A DNA stretch of 64,000 nucleotides, taken from the NCBI GenBank assembly GCA_964343835.1, contig CAYFKR010000013.1, forward strand, positions 1-64,000, in the 5' to 3' direction. Shown here piece by piece: positions 1 through 8,455 of this stretch. Origin of the DNA: CALEMW01 sp964343835 (GTDB taxonomy: Bacteria > Krumholzibacteriota > Krumholzibacteriia > LZORAL124-64-63). The notes under the pieces were generated by a model, which was given only the letters and a program-made list of their open reading frames with translations, was not told the origin of the DNA and did not search any database. Numbering within the stretch: position 1 is the first letter of the stretch; every line of letters starts with the position of its first letter. The position numbers were made by a program, and so were the translations under genes.

Positions 1-1320
1 GACGACGAGCGCAGCCGCACCGGCATCTTCCAGATCAACGGCGAGGTGTATGCGTCGCTGGCGGCGTGTCGTCTGGCCGTCGGAGATACGGCCGGCGCCT
101 TCGCCTATGTGGAGCGCGGGCGCGCCCCGGCGTTCCGGGATCGGACCGGCGCGGGTGCGGCGGGCCCTGACGAACTGCACCCCTTGCTCGCATCTCGCGA
201 CGCCGCCCTGGTCCTGTTCAGCGACCCGACCTTCGATCCCCTGGTCGCCTTCATCCTGGATGCCCGAGGGTTGCGCGCCGTCGAGCTCGGACCTGCCGGC
301 CCGTTGGCGGCCGACGCCCGGGCCGCCCTGCGCCTGCTGGCGGCGGGGGAATCCCTCGAGGCGTGTCGTCCCGTGCTGTACCGACTCTCCGTCGCCCTGT
401 CCGGCCCCGTGCTGGCCGCCGTGGCGCCGGAGGTGGAGCGGTTCTGCGTGGTGCCGCCGTCGTTCCTGGCGGGCTTTCCCCTGGGGATGCTCGAGGATCG
501 TGATGGCCGCGAGTGGAGCCGGGGGCGTGCGCTGAGCTACCTGCCCAACGCTTCGTCGCTGCTGGAACTGAAGGATCGGGTGGTTCCCGACGGCGGCATC
601 ATGGCTTTCGCCGACCCCGAGACCGGCGACCTCGAACCCCGACGCCTTCCCGACACCCCGTCCCGCGCCATGGCCGGCATCCCTCTGCCCGAAGCCCGGC
701 GCGAGATCGCCGCCATCACAGCCCGCGACGACGACCGCCGCGTCGGCACGCAGGCCACCGCCGCATCGCTGCGCTCCGCCCTGTCCGTCCCCACGGCCGT
801 GCTCCACTTGGCCACCCACGCCGTGGTGGACCCCGTGGACGGCGGCCGCTCGTCGGTGGTGCTGGCCGGCCCCGACGGACCGGAGTCCGTGACCGCCCGC
901 GAGATCGCCGACACCCGGTTCCGGGGCGACCTGGTGGTGCTCAGCGGGTGCAGCACGTTCGGCAGCCACCGAGTGCTGGGCGAGGGGTGGTTCGGCCTGC
1001 CGCGCTCGTTCCTGGCCGCCGGCGCCCGCACCGTCCTGAGCACCCTGTGGGACGTGGAGGACCGCGGCGCCCGCGTGTTCGTGACCGCCTTCTACGATGC
1101 CCTCGCCGACGGCGCCGACCGCGACGAGGCCCTGGCCCGCGCCCGCGAACACTGCCGCGCGGAGGGCATGCCACCGCGGGAGTGGGCGGCGTTCGTGTTG
1201 ACGGGGGTTGGGGATGTGGGGGTCGTGTTGGATGGTGGGAGGGACTCGTTGTGGGTGGTGATTGTCGGGGGGATTCTGATGGCGGGCCTGGTCGTCTACC
1301 GGAAGCGCATCTTGGGCTGA
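1..1320 (+). CDS. CHAT-domain protein with C-terminal membrane anchor (5' truncated)
   Basis: The reading frame is open from base 1, so the gene begins upstream of the window and only its C-terminal part is seen (about 440 residues). The CHAT (caspase-like, HetF-associated) peptidase fold is shown by LHLATHAVVD, with the catalytic His codon at 817-819, and VLSGCSTF, with the catalytic Cys codon at 949-951, spaced as expected. The last 20 or so residues form a hydrophobic helix followed by YRKRILG, so the peptidase is tethered to a membrane by its C-terminus. CHAT proteins usually carry N-terminal TPR repeats, which would lie outside the window. A second CHAT protein, a lipoprotein, sits at 54184-57321. 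The substrate is unknown. Confidence 0.85.
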   Translation, partial: DDERSRTGIFQINGEVYASLAACRLAVGDTAGAFAYVERGRAPAFRDRTGAGAAGPDELHPLLASRDAALVLFSDPTFDPLVAFILDARGLRAVELGPAGPLAADARAALRLLAAGESLEACRPVLYRLSVALSGPVLAAVAPEVERFCVVPPSFLAGFPLGMLEDRDGREWSRGRALSYLPNASSLLELKDRVVPDGGIMAFADPETGDLEPRRLPDTPSRAMAGIPLPEARREIAAITARDDDRRVGTQATAASLRSALSVPTAVLHLATHAVVDPVDGGRSSVVLAGPDGPESVTAREIADTRFRGDLVVLSGCSTFGSHRVLGEGWFGLPRSFLAAGARTVLSTLWDVEDRGARVFVTAFYDALADGADRDEALARAREHCRAEGMPPREWAAFVLTGVGDVGVVLDGGRDSLWVVIVGGILMAGLVVYRKRILG

Positions 1321-1406
1321 TCACTCCTGCATCGAGTATGGATTCAGGAATTGTCGCCCTTCTCCATGTGCTGGAGGGACGAGTTGGCAGCAAGCGGGCG
1401 ACAGGA

Positions 1407-3752
1407 TCAACACCCTTCATGCTCCGTCCTCCTGATGATCTCCCCCTGCAACTCCTCCGAAAGATCACAGAAGTAATCACTGTACCCCGCCACCCGCACG
1501 ATCAGATGCCGATGCTCCTCCGGCCTCTCCCGCGCCTCGCGCAGCGTGTCCGCCGTCACCACGTTGAACTGCACGTGATGGCCGTCCTGCCCGAAGTACC
1601 CGCGCACCAGCCCCGACGCCGTCCGCGGTCCCGACTCCGACCTCAGTACCGACGGCAGAAACTTCATGTTGAGCAGCGTGCCGCCCGTTCGCAGGTGATC
1701 CATCTTGGCGGCGGAGTTCATGACGGCGGTCGGGCCCTTGCGGTCGGCGCCCTGCACCGGCGAGATGCCTTCGCTGAGGGGCTTGCCGGCGCGCCGGCCG
1801 TCCGGCGTGGCTCCCATCACCGCGCCGAACCACACGTGGCAGGTGGTGGGCAGCATGTCGATGTGGTAGGTGCCGCCGCGGCCGTTGTGGCGACCGTCGA
1901 CGGCGTCGTGGAACGAATCGAAGCAGCGGACCATCCAGCGGTCTGCGGTGTCGTCGTCGTTGCCGTACTTGGGGGCTTTGTTGAGGGCGGCTTGGCGGAG
2001 GATTTCGGCGTCGGCGAAGTCGTGGTCCAGTGCAGTGAGTAATCCATCCATCGAGACGGTGCCCTCGTCGAACACCAGGTGCGCAATGGCGGCGAGGGAG
2101 TCGGTCAGAGTGCCTGTGCCGACGCCCTGCACGTAGCTCGTGTCGTAGCGCGCGCCGCCGGCGTTGTAGTCCACGCCCTCCGCAATGCAGTCGTCGATCA
2201 GCAGCGACAGATACGGGGCGGGCATGTGTTCGGCGTAGGCGCGGTCGAGCACATCGTTGCCGGCGATCTTGATGTCGATGAAGTGGCGGAGCTGGGCGTT
2301 CCAGGCCGCCATCACGTCGTCCATGGAGCGCCACGCGCGCGGGTCGCCGGTCTTCGGGCCGATCTGCTTGGCGGTACGCGGATCGAACCCGTCGTGCAGC
2401 GCCAGCTCCAGCATCTTCGCCAGGTTGAAGTACCCGGTCAGGATGTACGCTTCCTTCCCGAACGCGCCGGCCTCCACGCAACCGCTGCAACCGCCTTCGC
2501 GGGCGTCTTCCAGGGTCTTGCCCTGGCGGGTGAGCTCCTTCACCACGGCGTCGGCGTTGAACATGCTCGGGAAGCCGTAGCCCTTGGCGATCACGCGCAT
2601 GGCGGCGTGGAGGAACTCGTCGGGGGTCTTGCGGCTGATCTGGACGTTGTTGCTGGGCTGCAGGATGTGCATGTCGTCGATCACGTCGAGCAGCACGTAG
2701 CTCATGGCGCACACGGCGCTCTCGCCGTCCCTCGTGAGCCCGCCCAGGTTGATGTTGGCGAAGTCCGTGTAGGTGCCGCTCTCGGCCGCGGTCACGCCCA
2801 CCTTGGGGGGCGCGGGGTGGTTGTTGAACTTCACCCACCAGCACTCGAGCAGCTCCCTGGCCGACGCCTCGGTCAATGTGCCGGCGGCCAGCTCGCGCTC
2901 GTAGTAGGGCTGCAGGTGACGGTCCAGATGACCGGGGTTGAACGAGTCCCAGCCGTTGAGCTCGGTCACCACGCCGAGGTGGTGGAACCAGTACGACTGC
3001 AAGGCCTCCTGGAACGTCTCGGGGGCGTGGGCGGGGACGCGGGTGCAGACGGTGGCGATGGTTTCGAGTTCTGCGCGGCGGGCGGAGTCGGGTTCGTTCG
3101 CCGCCATCGCGCGTGCCTTCTCCGCGTGCCGCCGCGCCCAGATCATGGTGGCGTCCGCGGCAATGCGCATGGCCTCCAGCTGATCGCGCCGCGGATCCCC
3201 CTCGGGCGTGTCCGCCAGCACTGCATCGATGTCCGCCTGCAGGTCCAGCAACCCCTTCCGGTAGATCTTCCCGTCCGCCACCGTGTGGCCCGGCGCGCGC
3301 TGCTCCATGAACTCGGTGAACACGCCGGCCGCATAAGCGTCGTGCCATTCCTGCGGGAGCTTGGGGAAGATCCGGTCGCGCAGGCAGCGGTCCTTCCAGT
3401 AGGGGATGACGGTCTGCTCGTAGGCGGTGATCACGTCTTCGGGGACTTCGTATGACGTCTTCTCCCGCGAATCGAGGATGCGCAGATCGTCCACCGTGTG
3501 GCAGGTGAGCTCGGGGAACGTGGGCACGTGCAGGGGCTCGGGACCACGCTCGCCCACGATCAGCTCGTCGTCGCCGATCCAAACGGTCTTGTGTTCGCAG
3601 AGGTGCTTGAACGCGAGGGCGCGCATGACGGGCACGGGGTGGCGGCCTTCGTTCTCCTTGTAGAACTCGGTGAGCAGCAGCGCGCGTTCGGCGCTCAGCA
3701 CGGGGCGATGGGCGAGGCTGCGGTCTCGCAGGCGGGCGACGCGGTCGTTCAT
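1407..3752 (-). CDS. hypD: trans-4-hydroxy-L-proline dehydratase (glycyl radical enzyme)
   Basis: This 781-residue enzyme belongs to the pyruvate-formate-lyase-like glycyl radical family. HypD removes water from trans-4-hydroxy-L-proline to give pyrroline-5-carboxylate in the cytoplasm, without oxygen. The assignment rests on the HypD-type active site SGCVEAGAFGKEAY, with thiyl Cys425 and Glu427, and on the family blocks KYGNDDD, MLPTTCH and KMDHLRTGGTLLN. The glycyl radical loop RVAGYSDYF has Gly at about residue 756. Length matches the family. The start is the ATG preceded by GGAGGAGCCACG; a longer open frame runs upstream but only shadows the activase. The activase gene ends 14 bases upstream. 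This is not the hydrogenase maturation protein also called HypD. No P5C reductase is nearby. Confidence 0.93.
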   Translation of the reverse strand: MNDRVARLRDRSLAHRPVLSAERALLLTEFYKENEGRHPVPVMRALAFKHLCEHKTVWIGDDELIVGERGPEPLHVPTFPELTCHTVDDLRILDSREKTSYEVPEDVITAYEQTVIPYWKDRCLRDRIFPKLPQEWHDAYAAGVFTEFMEQRAPGHTVADGKIYRKGLLDLQADIDAVLADTPEGDPRRDQLEAMRIAADATMIWARRHAEKARAMAANEPDSARRAELETIATVCTRVPAHAPETFQEALQSYWFHHLGVVTELNGWDSFNPGHLDRHLQPYYERELAAGTLTEASARELLECWWVKFNNHPAPPKVGVTAAESGTYTDFANINLGGLTRDGESAVCAMSYVLLDVIDDMHILQPSNNVQISRKTPDEFLHAAMRVIAKGYGFPSMFNADAVVKELTRQGKTLEDAREGGCSGCVEAGAFGKEAYILTGYFNLAKMLELALHDGFDPRTAKQIGPKTGDPRAWRSMDDVMAAWNAQLRHFIDIKIAGNDVLDRAYAEHMPAPYLSLLIDDCIAEGVDYNAGGARYDTSYVQGVGTGTLTDSLAAIAHLVFDEGTVSMDGLLTALDHDFADAEILRQAALNKAPKYGNDDDTADRWMVRCFDSFHDAVDGRHNGRGGTYHIDMLPTTCHVWFGAVMGATPDGRRAGKPLSEGISPVQGADRKGPTAVMNSAAKMDHLRTGGTLLNMKFLPSVLRSESGPRTASGLVRGYFGQDGHHVQFNVVTADTLREARERPEEHRHLIVRVAGYSDYFCDLSEELQGEIIRRTEHEGC

Positions 3753-3766
3753 CGTGGCTCCTCCGG

Positions 3767-4684
3767 TCAGCCGCCCACCCGCACGTCGGCCACATGCACG
3801 CGCACACGCTCGGCAGCAGCGGCCACGGCTTCGTCGGTGGGGGGTTCCAGGTCCGTCAGCGGGTTCTCCCGACCCAGGCGGCCGTACTTGTCGCGGGCGA
3901 TGCGATGGAAGGGCAGCAGGTGCACCGGATGCCGGCCGGGCAGCGATGCGGCGAACATGGCCACCGCTTCCAGGTTCTCGTCGTCGGCCGTGAAGCCGGG
4001 CACCAGGGGGGTACGGATGCGTACGTCGGCGCCCGCGGCGCTCAGGGCACGCAGGTTGTCGAGGATGACGCGGTTGTCGGCGCCGGTGGCGGCGCAGTGA
4101 CGGTCCGGGTCGATGATCTTCAGGTCGTAGAGGACCACGTCGGCGCGGCGGCCGGCCTCGAGCACCGCCTCGCGGTCGGCGTAACCGCAGGTGTCGACGG
4201 CGGTGTGGAGGCCGGCGCGGCGGCACGCGGCCAGGGCCTCCAGGGTGAACCCGGCGTTGGCCGCCGACAACGGCTCGCCACCGCTGAAGGTGACGCCGCC
4301 GCCGCTCTGCTCGTAGTACGTGCGGTCGCGCAGGGCCGCGGCCACGACCTCGTCCACGCTCATGGTGAGGCCGGTCCGTTCGCGGGCTGTTGAGGGACAC
4401 GCGTCGGCGCAGGAACCGCAGCGTTCGCAGGTGGCGTCGGGGCGGTGCTCGTCGGAGCCGGGCATCAGGCGACCGGCGATGCCGGGCTCGCACACCGGGG
4501 CGCAGCGGTCGCAGCCGAGGCAGCGGTCGTCGCGCAGCATGACCTCGGCACGGGTGTCCATGGTCTCGGGGTTGTGGCACCACAGGCAGCGCAGGGGGCA
4601 GCCCTTGAGGAAGACGGTGGTGCGGATGCCGGGGCCATCGTGGATGGAGAAGCGCTGGAGGTTGGTGATGAGGGTGGAGGTCAT
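3767..4684 (-). CDS. hypE: glycyl radical enzyme activase (radical SAM), partner of HypD
   Basis: This 305-residue radical-SAM protein would install the glycyl radical on the adjacent dehydratase. The S-adenosylmethionine iron-sulfur site is C29-x3-C33-x2-C36 (GCPLRCLWC), followed by an eight-cysteine insert typical of this activase class, with clusters CLGCDRCAPVC and CERCGSCADAC for two further 4Fe-4S centres. TFSGGEP is the SAM-binding GGE motif. The N-terminus RFSIHDGPGIRTT is diagnostic of the family. Its ATG overlaps the stop of the RhuM-family gene by four bases (ATGA), so translation may be coupled to that unrelated gene. The dehydratase follows at once. The symbol follows usage for the hydroxyproline system and is unrelated to hydrogenase HypE. 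Confidence 0.92.
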   Translation of the reverse strand: MTSTLITNLQRFSIHDGPGIRTTVFLKGCPLRCLWCHNPETMDTRAEVMLRDDRCLGCDRCAPVCEPGIAGRLMPGSDEHRPDATCERCGSCADACPSTARERTGLTMSVDEVVAAALRDRTYYEQSGGGVTFSGGEPLSAANAGFTLEALAACRRAGLHTAVDTCGYADREAVLEAGRRADVVLYDLKIIDPDRHCAATGADNRVILDNLRALSAAGADVRIRTPLVPGFTADDENLEAVAMFAASLPGRHPVHLLPFHRIARDKYGRLGRENPLTDLEPPTDEAVAAAAERVRVHVADVRVGG

Positions 4685-5757
4685 GCATCCTCCCCGTCGG
4701 GGCGGTTCGGCAGGTTTCGGGCTGCGGCCTCCAGCTCGGCGAGTGCTGCCCGCTCTCCCGCTTCCTCTAGCGCAGCACGGCGCCTGGCTGCGAATTGCTC
4801 GTACTCCTGCCGAGCCTGCTCATCGGCCTCGGCTTTCGAGACGCCACCCGCATGGTCCAGGACATCCCGCTCATTGAAGGCCAGGAAAGCGTCTAAACGC
4901 TCCTCCCAGTCCTTCATGAAGACCTGCATCCTGCGCTTCGCCTGATCCTCCGCATGGTCGAGCCACATCACGACGATGCGGTTGAGTTCGTCGATCTCCT
5001 CGCCGGCCAGGTAGTTCTTGGCCACCGTCACGTCGGTCTTCCGCACGGTTCCCGATTGCCACGACGTCAGCCCCATGTTCGGCTTCTCATGGTCAGCACG
5101 AGACGCGATGAGCTCAGCGGCCGTCATGCCGGTCGTGGCGAAGTGGAGCTTGTTCTGGATGGTGCCGAAGAAGAGGGCCGTCTGCTCTGACGAGGGCTCG
5201 TAGTCCGCAGCCAGGGCGAAGATCTCACGCACGCGCAGGTACATCCTGCGCTCGCTGGCCCGGATGTCACGGATGCGCTCAAGCAGTTCGTCGAAGTAGT
5301 CGGGAATGCCGTGGTCGGGCACCGGCGGGTTCTTCATGCGCTCGTCGTCGATGACGAAGCCCTTGACGAGATACTCCCGGAGCCGCTCGGTGGCCCATCG
5401 GCGGAACTGGACGCCACGGGGGCTGCGAACGCGGTAGCCTACGGCCAAGATGGCGTCGAGGTTGTAGTACCGGGTCTGGTAGTTCTTTCCGTCCGAGGCA
5501 GTCGTCAAGGATTCCTTGACGACTCGATTCCGGTCGATCTCGCCATCATCTCCAAGGTTCTGGAGGTGCTGGCTGATGTTCTGCTTGGTCGTCTGGTACA
5601 ACTCCGCCATCAATCCCTGCGTCAGCCAGATGGTCTCATCTTCGAAGCGGCACTCCACACGAGTGCGCCCGTCATCGGTGCGGTACAGGACGATCTCTCC
5701 GCGTCCTCGCACGGAGTCGGTCTGGGCTGCGCCATTGGTCACCTGGTCACGAGTCAT
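4681..5757 (-). CDS. RhuM-family protein (virulence protein RhuM-like)
   Basis: This 358-residue protein matches the RhuM family. It opens with a helix-turn-helix-like region (IWLTQGLMAELYQTTKQNIS) and continues with ESLTTASDGKNYQTRYYNLD and the hallmark AVGYRVRSPRGVQFRRWA. A predicted charged, coiled C-terminus follows. The family is widespread on genomic islands; its biochemical role is not established, although the N-terminus looks DNA-binding. The start is the ATG preceded by AGGAG; the longer open frame upstream lacks support. GC content and third-position choice are visibly lower than in the neighbours, suggesting horizontal transfer. It sits between a GntR regulator and the hypE-hypD pair and overlaps hypE by four bases, an odd place for a cargo gene. 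Confidence 0.85.
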   Translation of the reverse strand: MTRDQVTNGAAQTDSVRGRGEIVLYRTDDGRTRVECRFEDETIWLTQGLMAELYQTTKQNISQHLQNLGDDGEIDRNRVVKESLTTASDGKNYQTRYYNLDAILAVGYRVRSPRGVQFRRWATERLREYLVKGFVIDDERMKNPPVPDHGIPDYFDELLERIRDIRASERRMYLRVREIFALAADYEPSSEQTALFFGTIQNKLHFATTGMTAAELIASRADHEKPNMGLTSWQSGTVRKTDVTVAKNYLAGEEIDELNRIVVMWLDHAEDQAKRRMQVFMKDWEERLDAFLAFNERDVLDHAGGVSKAEADEQARQEYEQFAARRRAALEEAGERAALAELEAAARNLPNRPDGEDA

Positions 5758-5827
5758 GATCCTGCTCCTGGTCGATCCACTGGGGAGGAATGTCGGTCTG
5801 GCGCTTTCCGCTGACCACATGTACTCG

Positions 5828-5864
5828 CGCCAACACGCTGACACTGCATGACATACGCCAACAC
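5828..5864. repeat. Two 9-base direct repeats, 28-base period
   Basis: CGCCAACAC occurs at 5828-5836 and again at 5856-5864, in the 121-base gap between the GntR regulator stop and the RhuM-family start. This is just upstream of the RhuM gene on its own strand. They could be binding sites for a DNA-binding protein, or traces of the insertion that brought the RhuM gene in. I see no matching copy at the other end of that gene. Confidence 0.4.
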
Positions 5865-5878
5865 CACCTGCAACATCC

Positions 5879-6568
5879 TCACGCTCCCAGATCCTCCAGG
5901 TAGTACCGCCGAATGAACCGCTCCTGCACATCGAAGCTCCAGTGCACGTCCCTGACGACCTCCGCCGCCGCCGTCGCGTCACCCCGTTCGAGCCAGCCCA
6001 CGATCGCATCGTGCTCGCCGGTGCTGGCCTCCTCCCACTCGCGGATGAAGCCGCGGCGGCGCGGGAAATCGTACAGGCGCTGCTTCATGACCTTCACGCG
6101 GTGCACCAGTTCCTCGTTGCGCGAGAGCAGCAGGTACGAATCGTGGAGGGCGAGGTTGGCGGTGTAGTAGCCGGCGAAGTCGTCGGTGGCCAGCGCCTCC
6201 TTGCTGGCGTCGTTCCAGCGGCGCATCTCTCGCACCACCTGGTCGGTCATCACGTCGGGTTCGGTCAACAGCACCGACGACTCCAGCGCGCCGATCATCT
6301 GGTAGAGGTTGCGGATGTCCCGCTCGGTCACCGGGCGCACGATGACGCCGCTGCGTGGCTTGATGGTGACGAAGCCCTCGACCTCGAGCTTCAGCAGGGC
6401 CTCGCGCAGGGGCGTACGGCTCACGCCCAGGCGCTCGGAGACCGTGTTGAGGTCGATGGTCTGGCCGCCGCGGAGCTCCCCTCGATCGAGCAGTTCGCGG
6501 ATGGCGTCGTAGACCTGATCGCGGAGGGCGACGGCCTGGATCGGTCCGGGAATGGCGTCGGAGCGCAT
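5879..6568 (-). CDS. GntR-family transcriptional regulator with FCD ligand domain
   Basis: A 229-residue FadR-subfamily regulator. The winged helix-turn-helix spans about residues 15-80 (VYDAIRELLDRGEL, then LGVSRTPLREALLKLEVEGF, which is the recognition helix and its conserved follow-on). The all-helical FCD effector domain comes after it, with histidines (LHDSY, TGEHDAIV) that in this family bind a metal and a small carboxylate. ATG is preceded by CCGGAGG. It lies on the same strand as, and upstream of, the RhuM-hypE-hypD genes and is the obvious candidate regulator of hydroxyproline use. That link is inferred from position. Its ligand could be hydroxyproline, a breakdown product or an unrelated acid. 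Confidence 0.9.
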   Translation of the reverse strand: MRSDAIPGPIQAVALRDQVYDAIRELLDRGELRGGQTIDLNTVSERLGVSRTPLREALLKLEVEGFVTIKPRSGVIVRPVTERDIRNLYQMIGALESSVLLTEPDVMTDQVVREMRRWNDASKEALATDDFAGYYTANLALHDSYLLLSRNEELVHRVKVMKQRLYDFPRRRGFIREWEEASTGEHDAIVGWLERGDATAAAEVVRDVHWSFDVQERFIRRYYLEDLGA

Positions 6569-6896
6569 GGGGCCTCCGGTCGGGCTGGGGATTTTGTCGT
6601 TCCGCTATTGAACGCGGAGGCAGCTGGTCGAAGAATCGGACGTTTCTGGGCCAGGCGGCTTAACCTCATGAAATCCAACGAGTAACCGCTATTGCGACGA
6701 GCATCCAATTACCACGGTGGACATCCTGTAGATATCTAATATATCAGATATCTAAATCCAAAACAAGCCCAAAAACATGGATTGGATGCCGTTTTTCGCT
6801 GTTATTGGGATGTCGGTTGCATATATGATTGATGAGTCTTGGATGGAGAGCCCGAGCCCATCATCCATCCATTCGCCCGATCTCTTGGGGGAGACC
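6569..6896. other. 328-base AT-rich divergent intergenic region
   Basis: No convincing gene lies here. The stretch separates the divergent GntR regulator and the secreted protein starting at 6897, and holds the promoters of both. Its middle (about 6690-6830) is strikingly AT-rich against the surrounding GC-rich DNA and contains a near-perfect palindrome at 6731-6752. A TATGAT at 6824-6829 could be the -10 element of the plus-strand gene, but no good -35 accompanies it. A frame open from 6777 into the downstream gene is rejected as an N-terminal extension because the signal peptide and ribosome site mark 6897. Confidence 0.6.
6731..6752. promoter_or_regulatory. 22-base near-perfect palindrome, candidate operator
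   Basis: The two arms GATATCT and AGATATC flank an ATATAT-centred core. Only one symmetric pair is mismatched over 22 bases. It sits in the AT-rich gap about 160 bases upstream of the GntR/FCD regulator gene, and such regulators bind palindromic sites near their own promoters. Which protein binds it is an inference. Confidence 0.5.
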
Positions 6897-7601
6897 ATGC
6901 GCATCTTGACGACGACCCTTCTGACCCTCGCCCTTGCGGCCACCGCCTTCGCCGGCGCGCCCCTCGACGGCGACTACGATTCCACCGACATCGGCGGCAC
7001 CATCGCCGCCGGCCGCTACACCGAGTCCTGGGCCTCCGGCGGCGACGCCTATTCGCCCGGCACCGTCCTGAACGCCGAATCCTGGGACGGCATGAACCTC
7101 GGCACCGAGTGGAGCTACAGCTGCGGCGTGCTGACCTCCAGCTCCGTGCTGACCGACTTCGTCAACGCCTACGGCAACGGCAACCGGACCTACATGAAGG
7201 TCTTCACCGGCGGCACCATCTGGCTGAGCGGCACCGGCCCCTGGGGCAACGGCGACCCCTACTACAGCGGCCCCATCACCGACTACGTGGAGTTCGAGAC
7301 CGTCCAGTACACGAACTTCATGCCCGTCGCCGCGGTGACCAACGTGCAGGCCATCGCCATGTTCGACGGTTACCCTGACCAGTGCATGGCCTTCTCCGTG
7401 GCCAACGGCGTGTTCATGGGCGACACCGACATGGGCCCGCTGCCCGCCGATTTCCCGGCGTTCCTCGACGCGAACTGCGGAGCCACCGGCACCCTCGGCG
7501 CCTGGTGGGAGATGATGTCCATGACCCTGTCGATCGCGGGCTGCGCCGTGTCCAACGAGGACATGTCCTTCTCCGAGATCAAGACCATGTACCGGGACTG
7601 A
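6897..7601 (+). CDS. Secreted protein with short basic-aromatic C-terminal tail
   Basis: A 234-residue exported protein of unknown function. The start is the ATG after GGGGGAGACC; the next 19 residues are a clear Sec signal peptide ending in TAFAGAP. The mature part is rich in Gly, Ser, Thr and aromatic residues and looks beta-structured, with a few cysteines that could pair outside the cytoplasm. I do not recognise a domain. The protein ends in SFSEIKTMYRD, a tail shared in form with three other secreted proteins in this window (7698, 34936 and 36579). It is convergent with one of them across a shared terminator. Confidence 0.8.
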   Translation: MRILTTTLLTLALAATAFAGAPLDGDYDSTDIGGTIAAGRYTESWASGGDAYSPGTVLNAESWDGMNLGTEWSYSCGVLTSSSVLTDFVNAYGNGNRTYMKVFTGGTIWLSGTGPWGNGDPYYSGPITDYVEFETVQYTNFMPVAAVTNVQAIAMFDGYPDQCMAFSVANGVFMGDTDMGPLPADFPAFLDANCGATGTLGAWWEMMSMTLSIAGCAVSNEDMSFSEIKTMYRD

Positions 7602-7648
7602 CGCGAGGCATCCCGTCTCGCCCACGCCTCGTCTCGCCCCGGTACCCA

Positions 7649-7685
7649 AGAGGGCCGGCCTTCCGGAGGCCGGCCCTCTCTCTGT
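7649..7685. terminator. Bidirectional intrinsic terminator
   Basis: A perfect 12-base stem (AGAGGGCCGGCC with GGCCGGCCCTCT) closes a seven-base loop, followed by a T-rich run. It lies between two convergent genes for tail-bearing secreted proteins and can serve both. Confidence 0.8.
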
Positions 7686-7697
7686 CTGGTTCAGCGT

Positions 7698-8381
7698 CTA
7701 GCGGAAGCGCGCCTTCAGGTCACCGAAGCTCGATGCCTCGCTCGCCACGCCGCACAGCTCCTGGTTCACCTGGTCGAGCACCATGTCGATCAGGGGCTCG
7801 AACTGGGGCGCCTGCTCCTCGATGCTGCCCACCAGCTCGCCGCTCAGCGCGTTCCATGCGAACTGCACCAGCGGGTCGTCGAACACGCCGGTCGGTTCGG
7901 TGATGACGATCGCCGCGCTGCCCGGCACCACATGGTAGCGCTCGCAGTCGGTGGTCTCGGACGCCACGTCCACGGTCAGGGTCGTGGCCGCCGTCACGTA
8001 GCCGTCGCTCGACCCCAGCGCATAGGTCACGTGCAGGTCGAGGAAGAACACCGGAACGTCGAGGGTCAGGGTCCACGTGTCGGCGCCGCTCGGGGTGAAC
8101 GACGGGACCACCGTGTTCTCGCAGCCGTACACGTTGTTCGGGGGCGTGGGCTCGGCGGCCGGCGGCGCGTCCGGGTCGGCGGGCAGGCACAGCGAATAGC
8201 CCAGCACCGACACGGTGCCTTCGCCGAGGGTGCCCATGTCCACGAGCACGTCGAACTGCAGTTCGTCGCCGCGGAGGGACTGGAGGACGTCGGCCAGGAC
8301 GGTGTCGAAGTCCGCCTGGGCGAACACGGGAGCGACCGTGATGAGCAGCAGCGCTGCCGCGATCAGGATGCGTCGGGGCAT
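7698..8381 (-). CDS. Secreted protein with short basic-aromatic C-terminal tail
   Basis: A 227-residue exported protein of unknown function. Residues 1-21 form a signal peptide (IAAALLLITVAPVFAQA). The mature protein begins with a helix-like stretch (ADFDTVLADVLQSLRG) and continues with predicted beta strands and four to five cysteines. No domain is recognised. The last residues, SSFGDLKARFR, fit the tail pattern [ST]-[FW]-x-x-[LIV]-K-x-x-[YF]-R. It faces the tail-bearing gene at 6897 tail to tail. An extended -10 promoter lies 49 bases upstream. Confidence 0.8.
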   Translation of the reverse strand: MPRRILIAAALLLITVAPVFAQADFDTVLADVLQSLRGDELQFDVLVDMGTLGEGTVSVLGYSLCLPADPDAPPAAEPTPPNNVYGCENTVVPSFTPSGADTWTLTLDVPVFFLDLHVTYALGSSDGYVTAATTLTVDVASETTDCERYHVVPGSAAIVITEPTGVFDDPLVQFAWNALSGELVGSIEEQAPQFEPLIDMVLDQVNQELCGVASEASSFGDLKARFR

Positions 8382-8429
8382 GGAGGGAACCTGCCGGGCT
8401 GGAGGGTTCGATGGGGTTGCGACCCCACC

Positions 8430-8455
8430 ATTATACCACAGCCGGCGAGGGTCAA
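8430..8455 (-). promoter_or_regulatory. Extended -10 promoter for the 7698-8381 gene
   Basis: On the minus strand the bases read TGG-TATAAT, a consensus -10 (8435-8430) with the TGN extension. TTGACC lies upstream with a short 14-base spacer. The -35 region overlaps the end of the upstream PAP2 gene. Confidence 0.55.

Noticed and set aside
1407..4684. HypD/HypE as hydrogenase maturation proteins
   Set aside because: The sequences are a glycyl radical enzyme and a radical-SAM activase; only the gene names coincide.
3753..4688. Possible N-terminal extension of hypD through the activase region
   Set aside because: A strong ribosome site and the family N-terminus mark 3752, and the same DNA encodes a full radical-SAM activase in another frame.
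6777..6896. N-terminal extension of the secreted protein to an ATG at 6777
   Set aside because: It would bury the signal peptide 40 residues in and lies in AT-rich regulatory DNA; GGGGGAG marks the ATG at 6897.
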